Assembly: GCF_000060345.1 (NCBI RefSeq)
Contig: NC_008571.1
Location: 3,352,501 to 3,416,500 of the forward strand
Direction: 5' to 3'
DNA: 64,000 nt
From: Christiangramia forsetii KT0803
Lineage (GTDB): Bacteria; Bacteroidota; Bacteroidia; Flavobacteriales; Flavobacteriaceae
Shown: one piece after another, positions 1 to 6,929 of the stretch
Layout of the letters: each line of letters opens with the position of its first letter
Position numbering within the stretch: the first letter of the stretch is position 1
Notes under the pieces: model-generated
What the model was told of the DNA's origin: nothing
The model's input: the letters and a program-made list of their open reading frames with translations, nothing else
Database searches by the model: none
Translations under genes and position numbers: made by a program

Positions 1-1679
1 ATTTTATTAGATCTTGAGACAACATTTGAAATATTGTCTGCACTTTCAGCAATAATCCCCTGAACCGTCTTGCTTTCAGATTTTTTAAGTCCGGAAGTAT
101 CAGCTTTTTCAATTGCTTTATTCTTATGAGAAATATAATTTCTTACAAGTAAGCCTATAGCCACTAATAGTAAGATTGCGATCGCAGGTCCTTTTCCAAG
201 AAAAATGATATACGTTAAGATCCCTGCTGCTGAAAATGCACTAAAGGCCGTAAAGAACCATCCGCCAATAACTTTTAATACACCGGCTACTCTATAAACT
301 GCGCTTTCCCTTCCCCATGCTTTATCTGCTAAAGAAGTACCCATCGCCACCATAAAAGTTACATAGGTTGTTGATAGAGGTAATTTATAAGAAGTCGCTA
401 TTGAGATAAGAACACCCGCAACAGTAAGGTTAATGGAGGCTCTAATCATATCAAAAGCTGGTTGTTCTTCTGATTTATCCCCAACAAGGATCTCATCAGG
501 CTTTGCAAAGCTCTTACTAATCCTTCTTTTCGTCCCAACAGGAAGAATATTTCTTAATCCGTCAGCAAGTCTGGTACTTCCTGCAACAACGGCTCTGGAC
601 AGCATATTCGGATCAAACTTTTCAGTTCCATGACCTTGCCTGGATAAGCCAATTTCTGTTTCAGCAACACTTCTTGCTTTCTTAGAGAACCACAAGGTCA
701 ACACCATAATCCCTCCTGAAATAAATAACAGGATAGGTTCTGCCGGTACTTCTGTTCTTAAAACTTCCATAGAGAAAGTTGAAGCTGCCTGGCCAGATGC
801 TGCCCAAGCTTCATAGGAGTGATATGCTGCCATTGGAACCCCAATGAAGTTTACCAGGTCATTTCCTGAAAATGCAAGTGCCAATCCAAAAGTTCCAATA
901 GCAATCACTATAATGAGAATACTTCTTTTAAAAATTTTCATGAATAACCATGAAAATAACGTCCAGAAAACAAAACTTACCCCAACTACTAAAAGCACCT
1001 GGCTAGAAAGTACATCTTTAAAACTGTCGTAATAAGGAGTTCCTTTTAAACCTTTAAAGAAAATAAAGTACCCAATAGCGGTTAAACAAACACCTCCGAA
1101 TAGTGCGCCAAAATTCTTGATTTTCTTCTCATATTCAAAAGAAAACACCAACCTGGAAAGCCACTGTACAATGGCACCTATTGTAAAGGCGATAACAACT
1201 GAAAGAAAAATACCTGAAATTATTTCAGTAGCTTTTTCAGTATTTATATAATTTGAAAGGTTTGCTAAAGTTTCTGTATCTGATGCGCTTACCTTAATCA
1301 ATGCCATTACCACTGCGGCCCCTAATAATTCAAATACGATAGATACCGTAGTAGAGGTAGGCATCCCCAGGGTATTAAAGAAATCGAGCAGAAGAATGTC
1401 AGTAATCATGACCGCCATGAATATGATCATAATCTCGTCAAAATAAAACTGGCCGGGCATGAATATACCTTTCCGGGCCACTTCCATCATTCCGCTTGAA
1501 AATACTGCACCAATAAAAATACCCAAACTGGCAACGATCATAATCGTTTTAAATGAGATCGCTTTAGAACCAATTGCTGAGTTCAAAAAGTTTACAGCAT
1601 CATTACTAACCCCAACCACCAAGTCTGCGATGGCAAGAACTACTAATGCAACTAACATTAACAAATAAATATTCTCCAT
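1..1679 (-). CDS. PiT-family inorganic phosphate transporter (C-terminus beyond window)
   Basis: Low-affinity phosphate permease of the PiT (Pho-4) family in the inner membrane, importing phosphate or metal-phosphate with H+ or Na+. The frame is open from the ATG at 1679 to the window edge (about 559 codons), so the C-terminus is missing. The N-terminal PiT signature GVSNDAVNF is at residues 23-31. The family's internal duplication shows as a second SGNDLVNFIG segment, and the paired loops GMPTSTT and LPLSTTYVT are present. Many hydrophobic helices follow, and a polar Lys/Ser-rich stretch near the window edge suggests the long C-terminal extension common in Bacteroidota members. It lies 73 bp downstream of the phosphate-type porin on the same strand, so the two probably form an operon for outer- and inner-membrane phosphate passage. 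Family assignment is firm; the substrate is inferred from family. Confidence 0.93.
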   Translation of the reverse strand, partial: MENIYLLMLVALVVLAIADLVVGVSNDAVNFLNSAIGSKAISFKTIMIVASLGIFIGAVFSSGMMEVARKGIFMPGQFYFDEIMIIFMAVMITDILLLDFFNTLGMPTSTTVSIVFELLGAAVVMALIKVSASDTETLANLSNYINTEKATEIISGIFLSVVIAFTIGAIVQWLSRLVFSFEYEKKIKNFGALFGGVCLTAIGYFIFFKGLKGTPYYDSFKDVLSSQVLLVVGVSFVFWTLFSWLFMKIFKRSILIIVIAIGTFGLALAFSGNDLVNFIGVPMAAYHSYEAWAASGQAASTFSMEVLRTEVPAEPILLFISGGIMVLTLWFSKKARSVAETEIGLSRQGHGTEKFDPNMLSRAVVAGSTRLADGLRNILPVGTKRRISKSFAKPDEILVGDKSEEQPAFDMIRASINLTVAGVLISIATSYKLPLSTTYVTFMVAMGTSLADKAWGRESAVYRVAGVLKVIGGWFFTAFSAFSAAGILTYIIFLGKGPAIAILLLVAIGLLVRNYISHKNKAIEKADTSGLKKSESKTVQGIIAESADNISNVVSRSNK

Positions 1680-1752
1680 TTTGTTCTGTTTAAAAAACGG
1701 TGCAAGTATCCGATCTAATTAGGGATTTCTTGTTACCAAATTGTTATCTTTT

Positions 1753-2958
1753 TTAAAAATGAAAATCAAAACCAAATCTAAAAGCAATATAATTGCTCAT
1801 ACCATCCTGCCTGGAGTAGTTTAGATCTGCCTGTACTTTTAGTTTGTGTCCTACAATATACTTAGAACCACCCAAGGTGTATTCTTCCAGTCCTAATAAA
1901 TTGGTTACTTCATTAAAATCGTTTGACGAATAGCGAGCCGCAATCTCGTAATTATTATCAAATAAATAACCAGCCTGGATATTAAATGCATTTCCCTCGG
2001 CAACTACATACTCAGCGAAATCAGTTTCTCCAGGTTGCATGGCAAGAGGTTCACTTGCTTCTCTATTAGCATATTCTGTCATGAAAGAAAAACCCTGATA
2101 TTTAAAAACAGCATCGACAAAGAAAGTAGAAATATCTGTCATATATAGTGATCCATCATCAAAAGCCATAAAACTACCCTGATTACTTCTGGTTCTCACG
2201 GCATCATCGTTAAAATCGTATACAGCACCAAGCATTAATTTGGGGGTTTCTTCGCGTTGAAGATCTGCTTGAGAGTAATCTCCACCTTTAGTAAATTCTC
2301 CAAAGGGCAAAAACTCCAGTCTTCCGGTATATTTTAATCCGCCAATATTCCCGACCACAATATTCCTTCCTTCTCCCTGGGAAAGGGCAAATTTTTCTTT
2401 GATCACAAAATTTTCACCTAAGTTGATTTTATGATGGAGCTGTAATCCTATATCCCGATCTAAATTAAAACGGCTATTTAGAATAGAACGATCTATAAAT
2501 TGGAGATTTCCTGAAGAAATAACCCGTTCCACATTTCCAGGCAGTTTAGTTTGACCAGCCCATAATTCAAAATTCTCATAAAAATTCCACTTTAGAACGG
2601 CGTCTAAGATATAGCGCGGGGAATTCCCCGTGTATTCATTGGCTCCCCCAATATCATTATTGGATAGGCCTAACTCAATCTTATATTTAAGTTTTGGCGT
2701 CACCGCCCAACCGTCAAATTTCAATCTGGCCCTTCTTATTAGAAATGCCTGTTCTAGATCTTCATAATTCTCCCCGTCGTAATCCCAGGAAGTAAATGAT
2801 CTAAATTGAATTCTGGGAGCAAATTTCACGCTAAAAGAACTGTCTTTAGCAGTAAAATTGATTAATCCCTTCCCAAATTTGGTATCACTTATTTCCTGAG
2901 AATGTATGTTAAGAGTAAATAGTAAACACGCAAGAACTGCGTAAATAGCATTTTTCAT
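1753..2958 (-). CDS. OprP/OprO-type (phosphate-selective) porin
   Basis: Outer-membrane beta-barrel porin of the phosphate-selective O/P family, 401 aa. A Sec signal peptide (MKNAIYAVLACLLFTLNIHSQ) is followed by alternating amphipathic strands. Family-like segments include FAPRIQFRSF, LIRRARLKFDGWAV and LELWAGQTKLPGNVER, and the protein ends in the aromatic barrel signature FGFDFHF. It is encoded immediately upstream of the PiT permease, which supports a role in anion or phosphate entry. Selectivity cannot be read from sequence: members of this family in Bacteroidota also carry other anions, and the Arg/Lys constriction residues were not mapped. The leader (2959-3085) contains an upstream hairpin terminator on the same strand, described separately. 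Confidence 0.85.
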   Translation of the reverse strand: MKNAIYAVLACLLFTLNIHSQEISDTKFGKGLINFTAKDSSFSVKFAPRIQFRSFTSWDYDGENYEDLEQAFLIRRARLKFDGWAVTPKLKYKIELGLSNNDIGGANEYTGNSPRYILDAVLKWNFYENFELWAGQTKLPGNVERVISSGNLQFIDRSILNSRFNLDRDIGLQLHHKINLGENFVIKEKFALSQGEGRNIVVGNIGGLKYTGRLEFLPFGEFTKGGDYSQADLQREETPKLMLGAVYDFNDDAVRTRSNQGSFMAFDDGSLYMTDISTFFVDAVFKYQGFSFMTEYANREASEPLAMQPGETDFAEYVVAEGNAFNIQAGYLFDNNYEIAARYSSNDFNEVTNLLGLEEYTLGGSKYIVGHKLKVQADLNYSRQDGMSNYIAFRFGFDFHF

Positions 2959-3299
2959 GGAAATCGTTTATTAAGTTTTTGTCGGCGACAAAGAAACAAC
3001 ACCTATGTTAACTTAATGTTTCCAAACAGTTAAGGCTATGGCATCATTAAAAAGATAAAAAAAAGGGCTGTCTGGAAGACAGCCCTACACACTATATGAA
3101 TCTAGTCGACAAAAACTATAACGATTTCAAGTGTGCATCTTTGAACACACAAATAAAACCCAACAGTTTAATATTATCATTAAGGCTATATTAAATTAAA
3201 ATTAAAGAATAAGCTTTCTGAAATAGAACATCATTTTATTCAGAATGATTTAGATGGAAATATTCTCTAACTTTCCTTATGATCATTAATCCATTAACA
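2959..3299. other. Intergenic region between divergent porin and GDPD genes
   Basis: About 340 bp with no credible coding frame. It holds a strong hairpin at 3065-3085 followed, on the minus strand, by a T-run. This is unexpected because no annotated minus-strand gene ends just upstream of it. The remainder is AT-rich and must contain the divergent promoters for the porin and the lipoprotein GDPD, but no clear TAnnTTTG box stands out. Confidence 0.6.
3055..3085 (-). terminator. Orphan intrinsic terminator in the porin leader
   Basis: Perfect 9-bp stem GGGCTGTCT / AGACAGCCC (3065-3073 and 3077-3085) with a 3-nt loop. Read on the minus strand it is followed by eight T residues. It lies about 100 bp upstream of the porin start on the same strand, so it would end a short transcript or attenuate a long porin leader. 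Confidence 0.7.
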
Positions 3300-4208
3300 A
3301 TGAAATTCCATAAGTTCTATTTACTCTTATTTTTTACCGGATTATTAGTGGGCTGTAAGTCGATTCCCCCGGAAAAAATCATAAACAACAACTTCCCAGA
3401 TTTTTTAATTGAAGGTCATCGTGGCGCGCGAGGGCTAAGCCCTGAAAATACGATCCCATCAATGATTAGGGCAATTGACGATGGTGCAAATGTTTTAGAA
3501 CTCGATATTCAGATCTCAAAAGATAAACAAGTTGTGGTTACCCATGATGCCTATTTAAGTCCCAAGTTAGTTTTACTGTCAAACGGAGAAAAAATAGCCG
3601 AAAACAGTGATGATGAATATATTATACATAAAATGGATTATGATTCTATTCGGAAATTTAAATTAGGAATGTTGCCACAAAATCGCTTTCCCAGGCAGCA
3701 AAGTATAAATACCTACATTCCATTACTAGGGGAATTAATCGATTCTGTAGAAACGTATACTTCAAAGAATAACCTATCAAAAATATTCTATAATATTGAG
3801 ATCAAATCTAATCCTGAAAAAGACGGTCATTATCAGCCAGAACCAAAAGTTTTAATGCCGTTAGTAATGAATGTTTTAAATAATAAAAATATAGATAAGC
3901 GGTTCTATATTCAGTCTTTTGATGTTCGACAAATTCAGGAAGTAAGAGCGAATTACCCCAACGTTCCGGTCGGTTTCTTAACCGGAAATAAAAAGAAAAC
4001 ATTTGAAGAAAATATCGAAAGTATTGGATTCATGCCAGAAATATACAGCCCGCATTTTAGCCTGGTTACTAAAGAGTTAATTGAAAAATGTCATCAAAAG
4101 GCAATCAAAATTATTCCGTGGACCGTAAATACTATAAAAGAAATTGAAAATCTTAGAGAATTGGGTGTAGATGGAATTATAACTGATTTTCCTAATCTGG
4201 TAAAATAA
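3300..4208 (+). CDS. Glycerophosphodiester phosphodiesterase, lipoprotein
   Basis: GDPD-family hydrolase (TIM barrel) that cleaves glycerophosphodiesters to glycerol-3-phosphate and an alcohol. The start is placed at the ATG at 3300, because that gives a clean lipoprotein signal peptide ending in LVGC with Cys19; an in-frame ATG at 3279 would add seven polar residues in front. The catalytic pattern is intact: H40-R41 in EGHRGARG, E49 in SPENT, E67 and D69 in LELDIQ, and H82 in VTHD. The C-terminal GVDGIITDFP matches the family end. It is probably anchored on the periplasmic side or cell surface and may release phosphate-containing headgroups, which fits the adjacent phosphate porin/PiT genes, though it is transcribed divergently. 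Length (302 aa) is normal. Confidence 0.92.
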   Translation: MKFHKFYLLLFFTGLLVGCKSIPPEKIINNNFPDFLIEGHRGARGLSPENTIPSMIRAIDDGANVLELDIQISKDKQVVVTHDAYLSPKLVLLSNGEKIAENSDDEYIIHKMDYDSIRKFKLGMLPQNRFPRQQSINTYIPLLGELIDSVETYTSKNNLSKIFYNIEIKSNPEKDGHYQPEPKVLMPLVMNVLNNKNIDKRFYIQSFDVRQIQEVRANYPNVPVGFLTGNKKKTFEENIESIGFMPEIYSPHFSLVTKELIEKCHQKAIKIIPWTVNTIKEIENLRELGVDGIITDFPNLVK

Positions 4209-4244
4209 TGAAATTCAACTTATTCTAAGACGGGATACTTAAAA

Positions 4245-4277
4245 CAAAAAAGCCGTTCGAAATGAACGGCTTTTTTT
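4245..4277 (+). terminator. Rho-independent terminator after GDPD
   Basis: Stem AGCCGTTC / GAACGGCT (4251-4258 and 4264-4271) with flanking A-tract and T-tract, so it can work in both directions. It ends the GDPD transcript. Confidence 0.85.
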
Positions 4278-4295
4278 GCTCCTCCTCTTGGGCTC
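4275..4295. repeat. Duplicated 3' end of tRNA-Asn
   Basis: A 21-nt stretch identical to 4372-4392, the 3' end of the downstream tRNA-Asn gene (acceptor-stem 3' strand, discriminator and part of the T arm, minus-strand sense) plus its immediate 3' flank. The copies are 97 bp apart. Directly after it comes a TTCGACCTCGCTC element of the dispersed repeat type seen also at 26.2-26.7 kb. It is not a functional tRNA. Confidence 0.75.
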
Positions 4296-4337
4296 CCTTC
4301 GACCTCGCTCAGGATAAACTTCTCGCCCAACTATCTT

Positions 4338-4369
4338 CCAACAAAAAACCCACCGAAAAAGTGGGTTTT
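4338..4369 (-). terminator. Terminator of the tRNA-Asn transcript
   Basis: Stem AAAACCCAC / GTGGGTTTT (4345-4353 and 4361-4369). Read on the minus strand it follows the tRNA 3' end within a few bases and runs into a T-rich tract. Confidence 0.8.
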
Positions 4370-4375
4370 AATTTG

Positions 4376-4449
4376 CTCCTCCTCTTGGGCTCGAACCAAG
4401 GACCCTCTGATTAACAGTCAGATGCTCTAACCAACTGAGCTAAGGAGGA
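4376..4449 (-). tRNA. tRNA-Asn (anticodon GTT)
   Basis: On the minus strand the sequence folds as a standard cloverleaf. The acceptor stem is TCCTCCT paired with AGGAGGA, followed by discriminator G. The D arm is AGCTCAGTTGGTTAGAGC, the anticodon loop CTGTTAA carries GTT, and the T loop is TTCGAGC. The CCA end is not encoded. It is 74 nt long and is followed by its own hairpin terminator. Confidence 0.96.
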
Positions 4450-4585
4450 ATGTTTGCTTTGTAAGCGGTTGCAAATATAAATCAAATTTTAAATGCTGTC
4501 AAAAGATTTTTTCGATTTTTTTCTAAGAAATTTTATGAGGTTTCCAATCGCACGGATAGTCAACAAATTAGAGCAATCTCAATAT

Positions 4586-6385
4586 TTATTTTTCTTTATA
4601 TAATACATAATTCCCCAGCACCAACATATCCATTTCTGTTTTCAAAAAACAATCTATGGCATCCTGCGGAGAACAGACTATTGGCTCATCTTTAATATTG
4701 AAACTTGTATTGATCACGATTCCGTCCCCAGTCCGTTCTTTTAATGTATTTAATAATTTCCAGTATCGCAGATTCGTTTTCTTTGAAACTGTTTGAATAC
4801 GCGCTGTATAATCTACGTGCGTCACTGCCGGAATTGCCGATCTCTTCTCATCCAGCCTCTCCATAAAACCAAGAGACTTGTTTAGATTCTCATTTTTATA
4901 AGCAGCTTTTACTTCCCTTACCAAAAGCATATAAGGAGAACAACTGCTAAGATCAAAGTACTCTGAAACATCATCCTCCAAAACACTTGGAGCAAAAGGC
5001 CTGAAACTCTCCCTGAATTTTATCTTTTGATTGATCTTTCTTTGCATTTCAGGATTTCTGGCATCCCCGAGAATGCTTCGGTTCCCTAAAGCCCTTGGTC
5101 CAAATTCCATTCTTCCCTGGAACCAACCCACTATCAATCCATTTTCAATTGCTTTGGCGGTCTCTTCCAGAAGCGAAGTTTCCTCTAAATATCGAAAATT
5201 AAGCCCGGTATATTTTGAGATCATAGAACCGATCTGTTCATTACTATATCCTGGGCCAAGATAAGAGCCTTGCATAGCATCTTCAGAAATCGGTTCTCTT
5301 TCGTTATTTAATGAAATATGCCAGGTAGCCAGGGCAGCACCAAGCGCTCCCCCAGAATCTCCCGCAGCCGGCGGAATCCAAAGTTCGCTTAAACCTTCAA
5401 TTTCCATTATTTTACCATTGGCGACGCCATTTAACGCAACGCCACCAGCAAGGACAAGATTTTTAGAACCTGTTAAATTAAGTGCAGTTCGGGCAAGCCT
5501 AAGAACAATTTTTTCAAGTACTTTTTGAGCAGCAAAAGCGAGATTTGCGTGTAACTGCTGGAGTTTGTCTTCTTTTCCCCTTCTGAATACTCCAAAAAGC
5601 GCACTCCATTTTTTATCATTGGTCATTGTTAAATGGGTCGCGAACCGAAAATATTCCATATTTAGAAGAAAAGAACCATCCTCTCTAAGATCAACGATTT
5701 CATCAAAAAGTTTTTTTATAAAGACTTTGGTTTCCTCTGCCTCAGGATCTCCGTAAGCCGCCAATCCCATCACTTTATATTCCCCACTATTCACCTCAAA
5801 ACCCAGGTAATAGGTAATGGCAGAATAGAATAAGCCTAACGAATGTGGAAAATGTTGTTCTTTTAAGATTTTGATCTTATTCCCGGAGCCTCGAGCTATC
5901 GTCATATTGGCCCACTCTCCTACACCATCTATGGTTAAAATCGCGGCTTCTTCAAAAGAGGAAGGATAAAAAGCACTTGCAGCATGAGAAAGATGATGTT
6001 CAGGAAAAAGTAATTTTAACCTGGGAAAACCCAGGGCTTTAAGTTCCGAGTTTATCATTCTTCTAAAGAATAGCTTATCTTTGAGCCAGACAGGCATTGC
6101 TTTTAGAAAGCTTCTCAAACCATTTGGAGCAAAAGCATGATAAGTTTCCAGAAGTCTCTCAAATTTTAAAAGAGGTTTTTCGTAAAACGCAATTTGTGTA
6201 ACTTCTTCCGGATGTACTCCGGCTTCTTCTAAAACATACTTTATAGCAGCTGATGGAAATGCTGAATCATTTTTAATTCTACTGAAGCGTTCTTCCTGCG
6301 CGGCCGCAATAATTTTTCCGTCCACCACTAATGCCGCCGCACTATCATGAAAAAAAGCGGAAATCCCCAGAATTATTTCAGCCAT
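4586..6385 (-). CDS. O-carbamoyltransferase, NodU/CmcH family
   Basis: Full-length (599 aa) carbamoyltransferase of the NodU/CmcH/TobZ type, which transfers a carbamoyl group from carbamoyl phosphate via carbamoyl-adenylate to a hydroxyl acceptor. The N-terminal Kae1-like domain begins with ILGISAFFHDSAA. It carries the conserved HHLSHAAS metal/adenylate motif near residue 130, TIDGVGEW, GEYKVMGLAAYG and LAGGVALNGVANG. The C-terminal carbamoyltransferase domain shows GRMEFGPRALGNRSIL at about 424-439 and INTSFNIKDEPIV. The next gene starts one base away, and the order carbamoyltransferase, SxtJ, DUF5989, SGNH-TPR forms one minus-strand operon in which this gene is last. The acceptor is unknown; a secreted glycan or lipid headgroup is an inference from the membrane and SGNH partners. 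Confidence 0.93.
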   Translation of the reverse strand: MAEIILGISAFFHDSAAALVVDGKIIAAAQEERFSRIKNDSAFPSAAIKYVLEEAGVHPEEVTQIAFYEKPLLKFERLLETYHAFAPNGLRSFLKAMPVWLKDKLFFRRMINSELKALGFPRLKLLFPEHHLSHAASAFYPSSFEEAAILTIDGVGEWANMTIARGSGNKIKILKEQHFPHSLGLFYSAITYYLGFEVNSGEYKVMGLAAYGDPEAEETKVFIKKLFDEIVDLREDGSFLLNMEYFRFATHLTMTNDKKWSALFGVFRRGKEDKLQQLHANLAFAAQKVLEKIVLRLARTALNLTGSKNLVLAGGVALNGVANGKIMEIEGLSELWIPPAAGDSGGALGAALATWHISLNNEREPISEDAMQGSYLGPGYSNEQIGSMISKYTGLNFRYLEETSLLEETAKAIENGLIVGWFQGRMEFGPRALGNRSILGDARNPEMQRKINQKIKFRESFRPFAPSVLEDDVSEYFDLSSCSPYMLLVREVKAAYKNENLNKSLGFMERLDEKRSAIPAVTHVDYTARIQTVSKKTNLRYWKLLNTLKERTGDGIVINTSFNIKDEPIVCSPQDAIDCFLKTEMDMLVLGNYVLYKEK

Positions 6386-6386
6386 T

Positions 6387-6770
6387 CTAAAATGGATTTT
6401 TTAGATCAGAAGCCTGGTAAGTATAATTTCTATCTTCCAGTACCGAGTTTGAAGACTTTTTAAAACTTTTCAATTTTAAAGAATCTTTCCCGAGCATTCT
6501 TCGAAACAAACCCACCGGGGTGACCAGTAAAAAGAATAGTATCGTAAGCAGGATATTAGAGGTAATAAAGCTTAAAACTTTCGCCAGGCCAAACCATGCG
6601 ATCGCCAGAGGTTTGAGCAGGATTGGTAGAATTAGGGAAACTAACAAAATCCCGGCTGCTCCTAAACCGAAATTCCAATTTTCACCATACCAGCCATAAA
6701 CAAGAAGAACAACCGACAGCAAAATGCCGGTTTCCATATATTGTCGCCTGGTTAAATCCTGCATCTTCAA
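6387..6770 (-). CDS. SxtJ-family small membrane protein
   Basis: 127-aa membrane protein resembling the SxtJ family, small proteins that recur beside carbamoyltransferases (named from the saxitoxin cluster of cyanobacteria). A polar N-terminus (MKMQDLTRRQYMETG) is followed by three hydrophobic segments at roughly 14-27, 33-50 and 55-85. The middle segment has the family's ILPILLKPLAIAWFGLAKVL flavour and the third ends in TPVGLFRRMLGKD. The tail is basic and polar. It sits between the DUF5989 gene (its stop is immediately before that gene's end) and the carbamoyltransferase, one base away. The biochemical role is unknown. Assignment rests on context plus the PVGLFRR segment. Confidence 0.8.
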   Translation of the reverse strand: MKMQDLTRRQYMETGILLSVVLLVYGWYGENWNFGLGAAGILLVSLILPILLKPLAIAWFGLAKVLSFITSNILLTILFFLLVTPVGLFRRMLGKDSLKLKSFKKSSNSVLEDRNYTYQASDLKNPF

Positions 6771-6920
6771 TTAAAAAAGGGAATAAATGAATGGCGCCAG
6801 GGCAGAGCCGGTAGTAAGTATTATAAAAAAACTAATAAGTAAGAGCATTAGCATGATGGGAATCATCCAGTATTTCTTCCTGGATCGCAAAAACAGCCAG
6901 AACTCTTTTAAAGTTTCCAT
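6771..6920 (-). CDS. DUF5989-type small membrane protein (49 aa)
   Basis: A 49-codon gene: METLKEFWLFLRSRKKYWM starts a short amphipathic Lys/Arg-rich head, followed by a single strongly hydrophobic helix (about 18-38) and the end SALAPFIYSLF. This matches the DUF5989 family, tiny proteins found almost exclusively between SxtJ-like and SGNH/carbamoyltransferase genes. The start ATG lies 9 bp downstream of the SGNH stop and the stop touches the SxtJ gene, so translation is probably coupled. Function is unknown; a membrane adaptor for the carbamoylation cassette is an inference. Confidence 0.85.
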   Translation of the reverse strand: METLKEFWLFLRSRKKYWMIPIMLMLLLISFFIILTTGSALAPFIYSLF

Positions 6921-6929
6921 AGATTCAAA

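Noticed and set aside
4275-4392. Integrative-element att sites at tRNA-Asn
   Set aside because: Only 97 bp between copies, no integrase or cargo; kept only as a relic finding.
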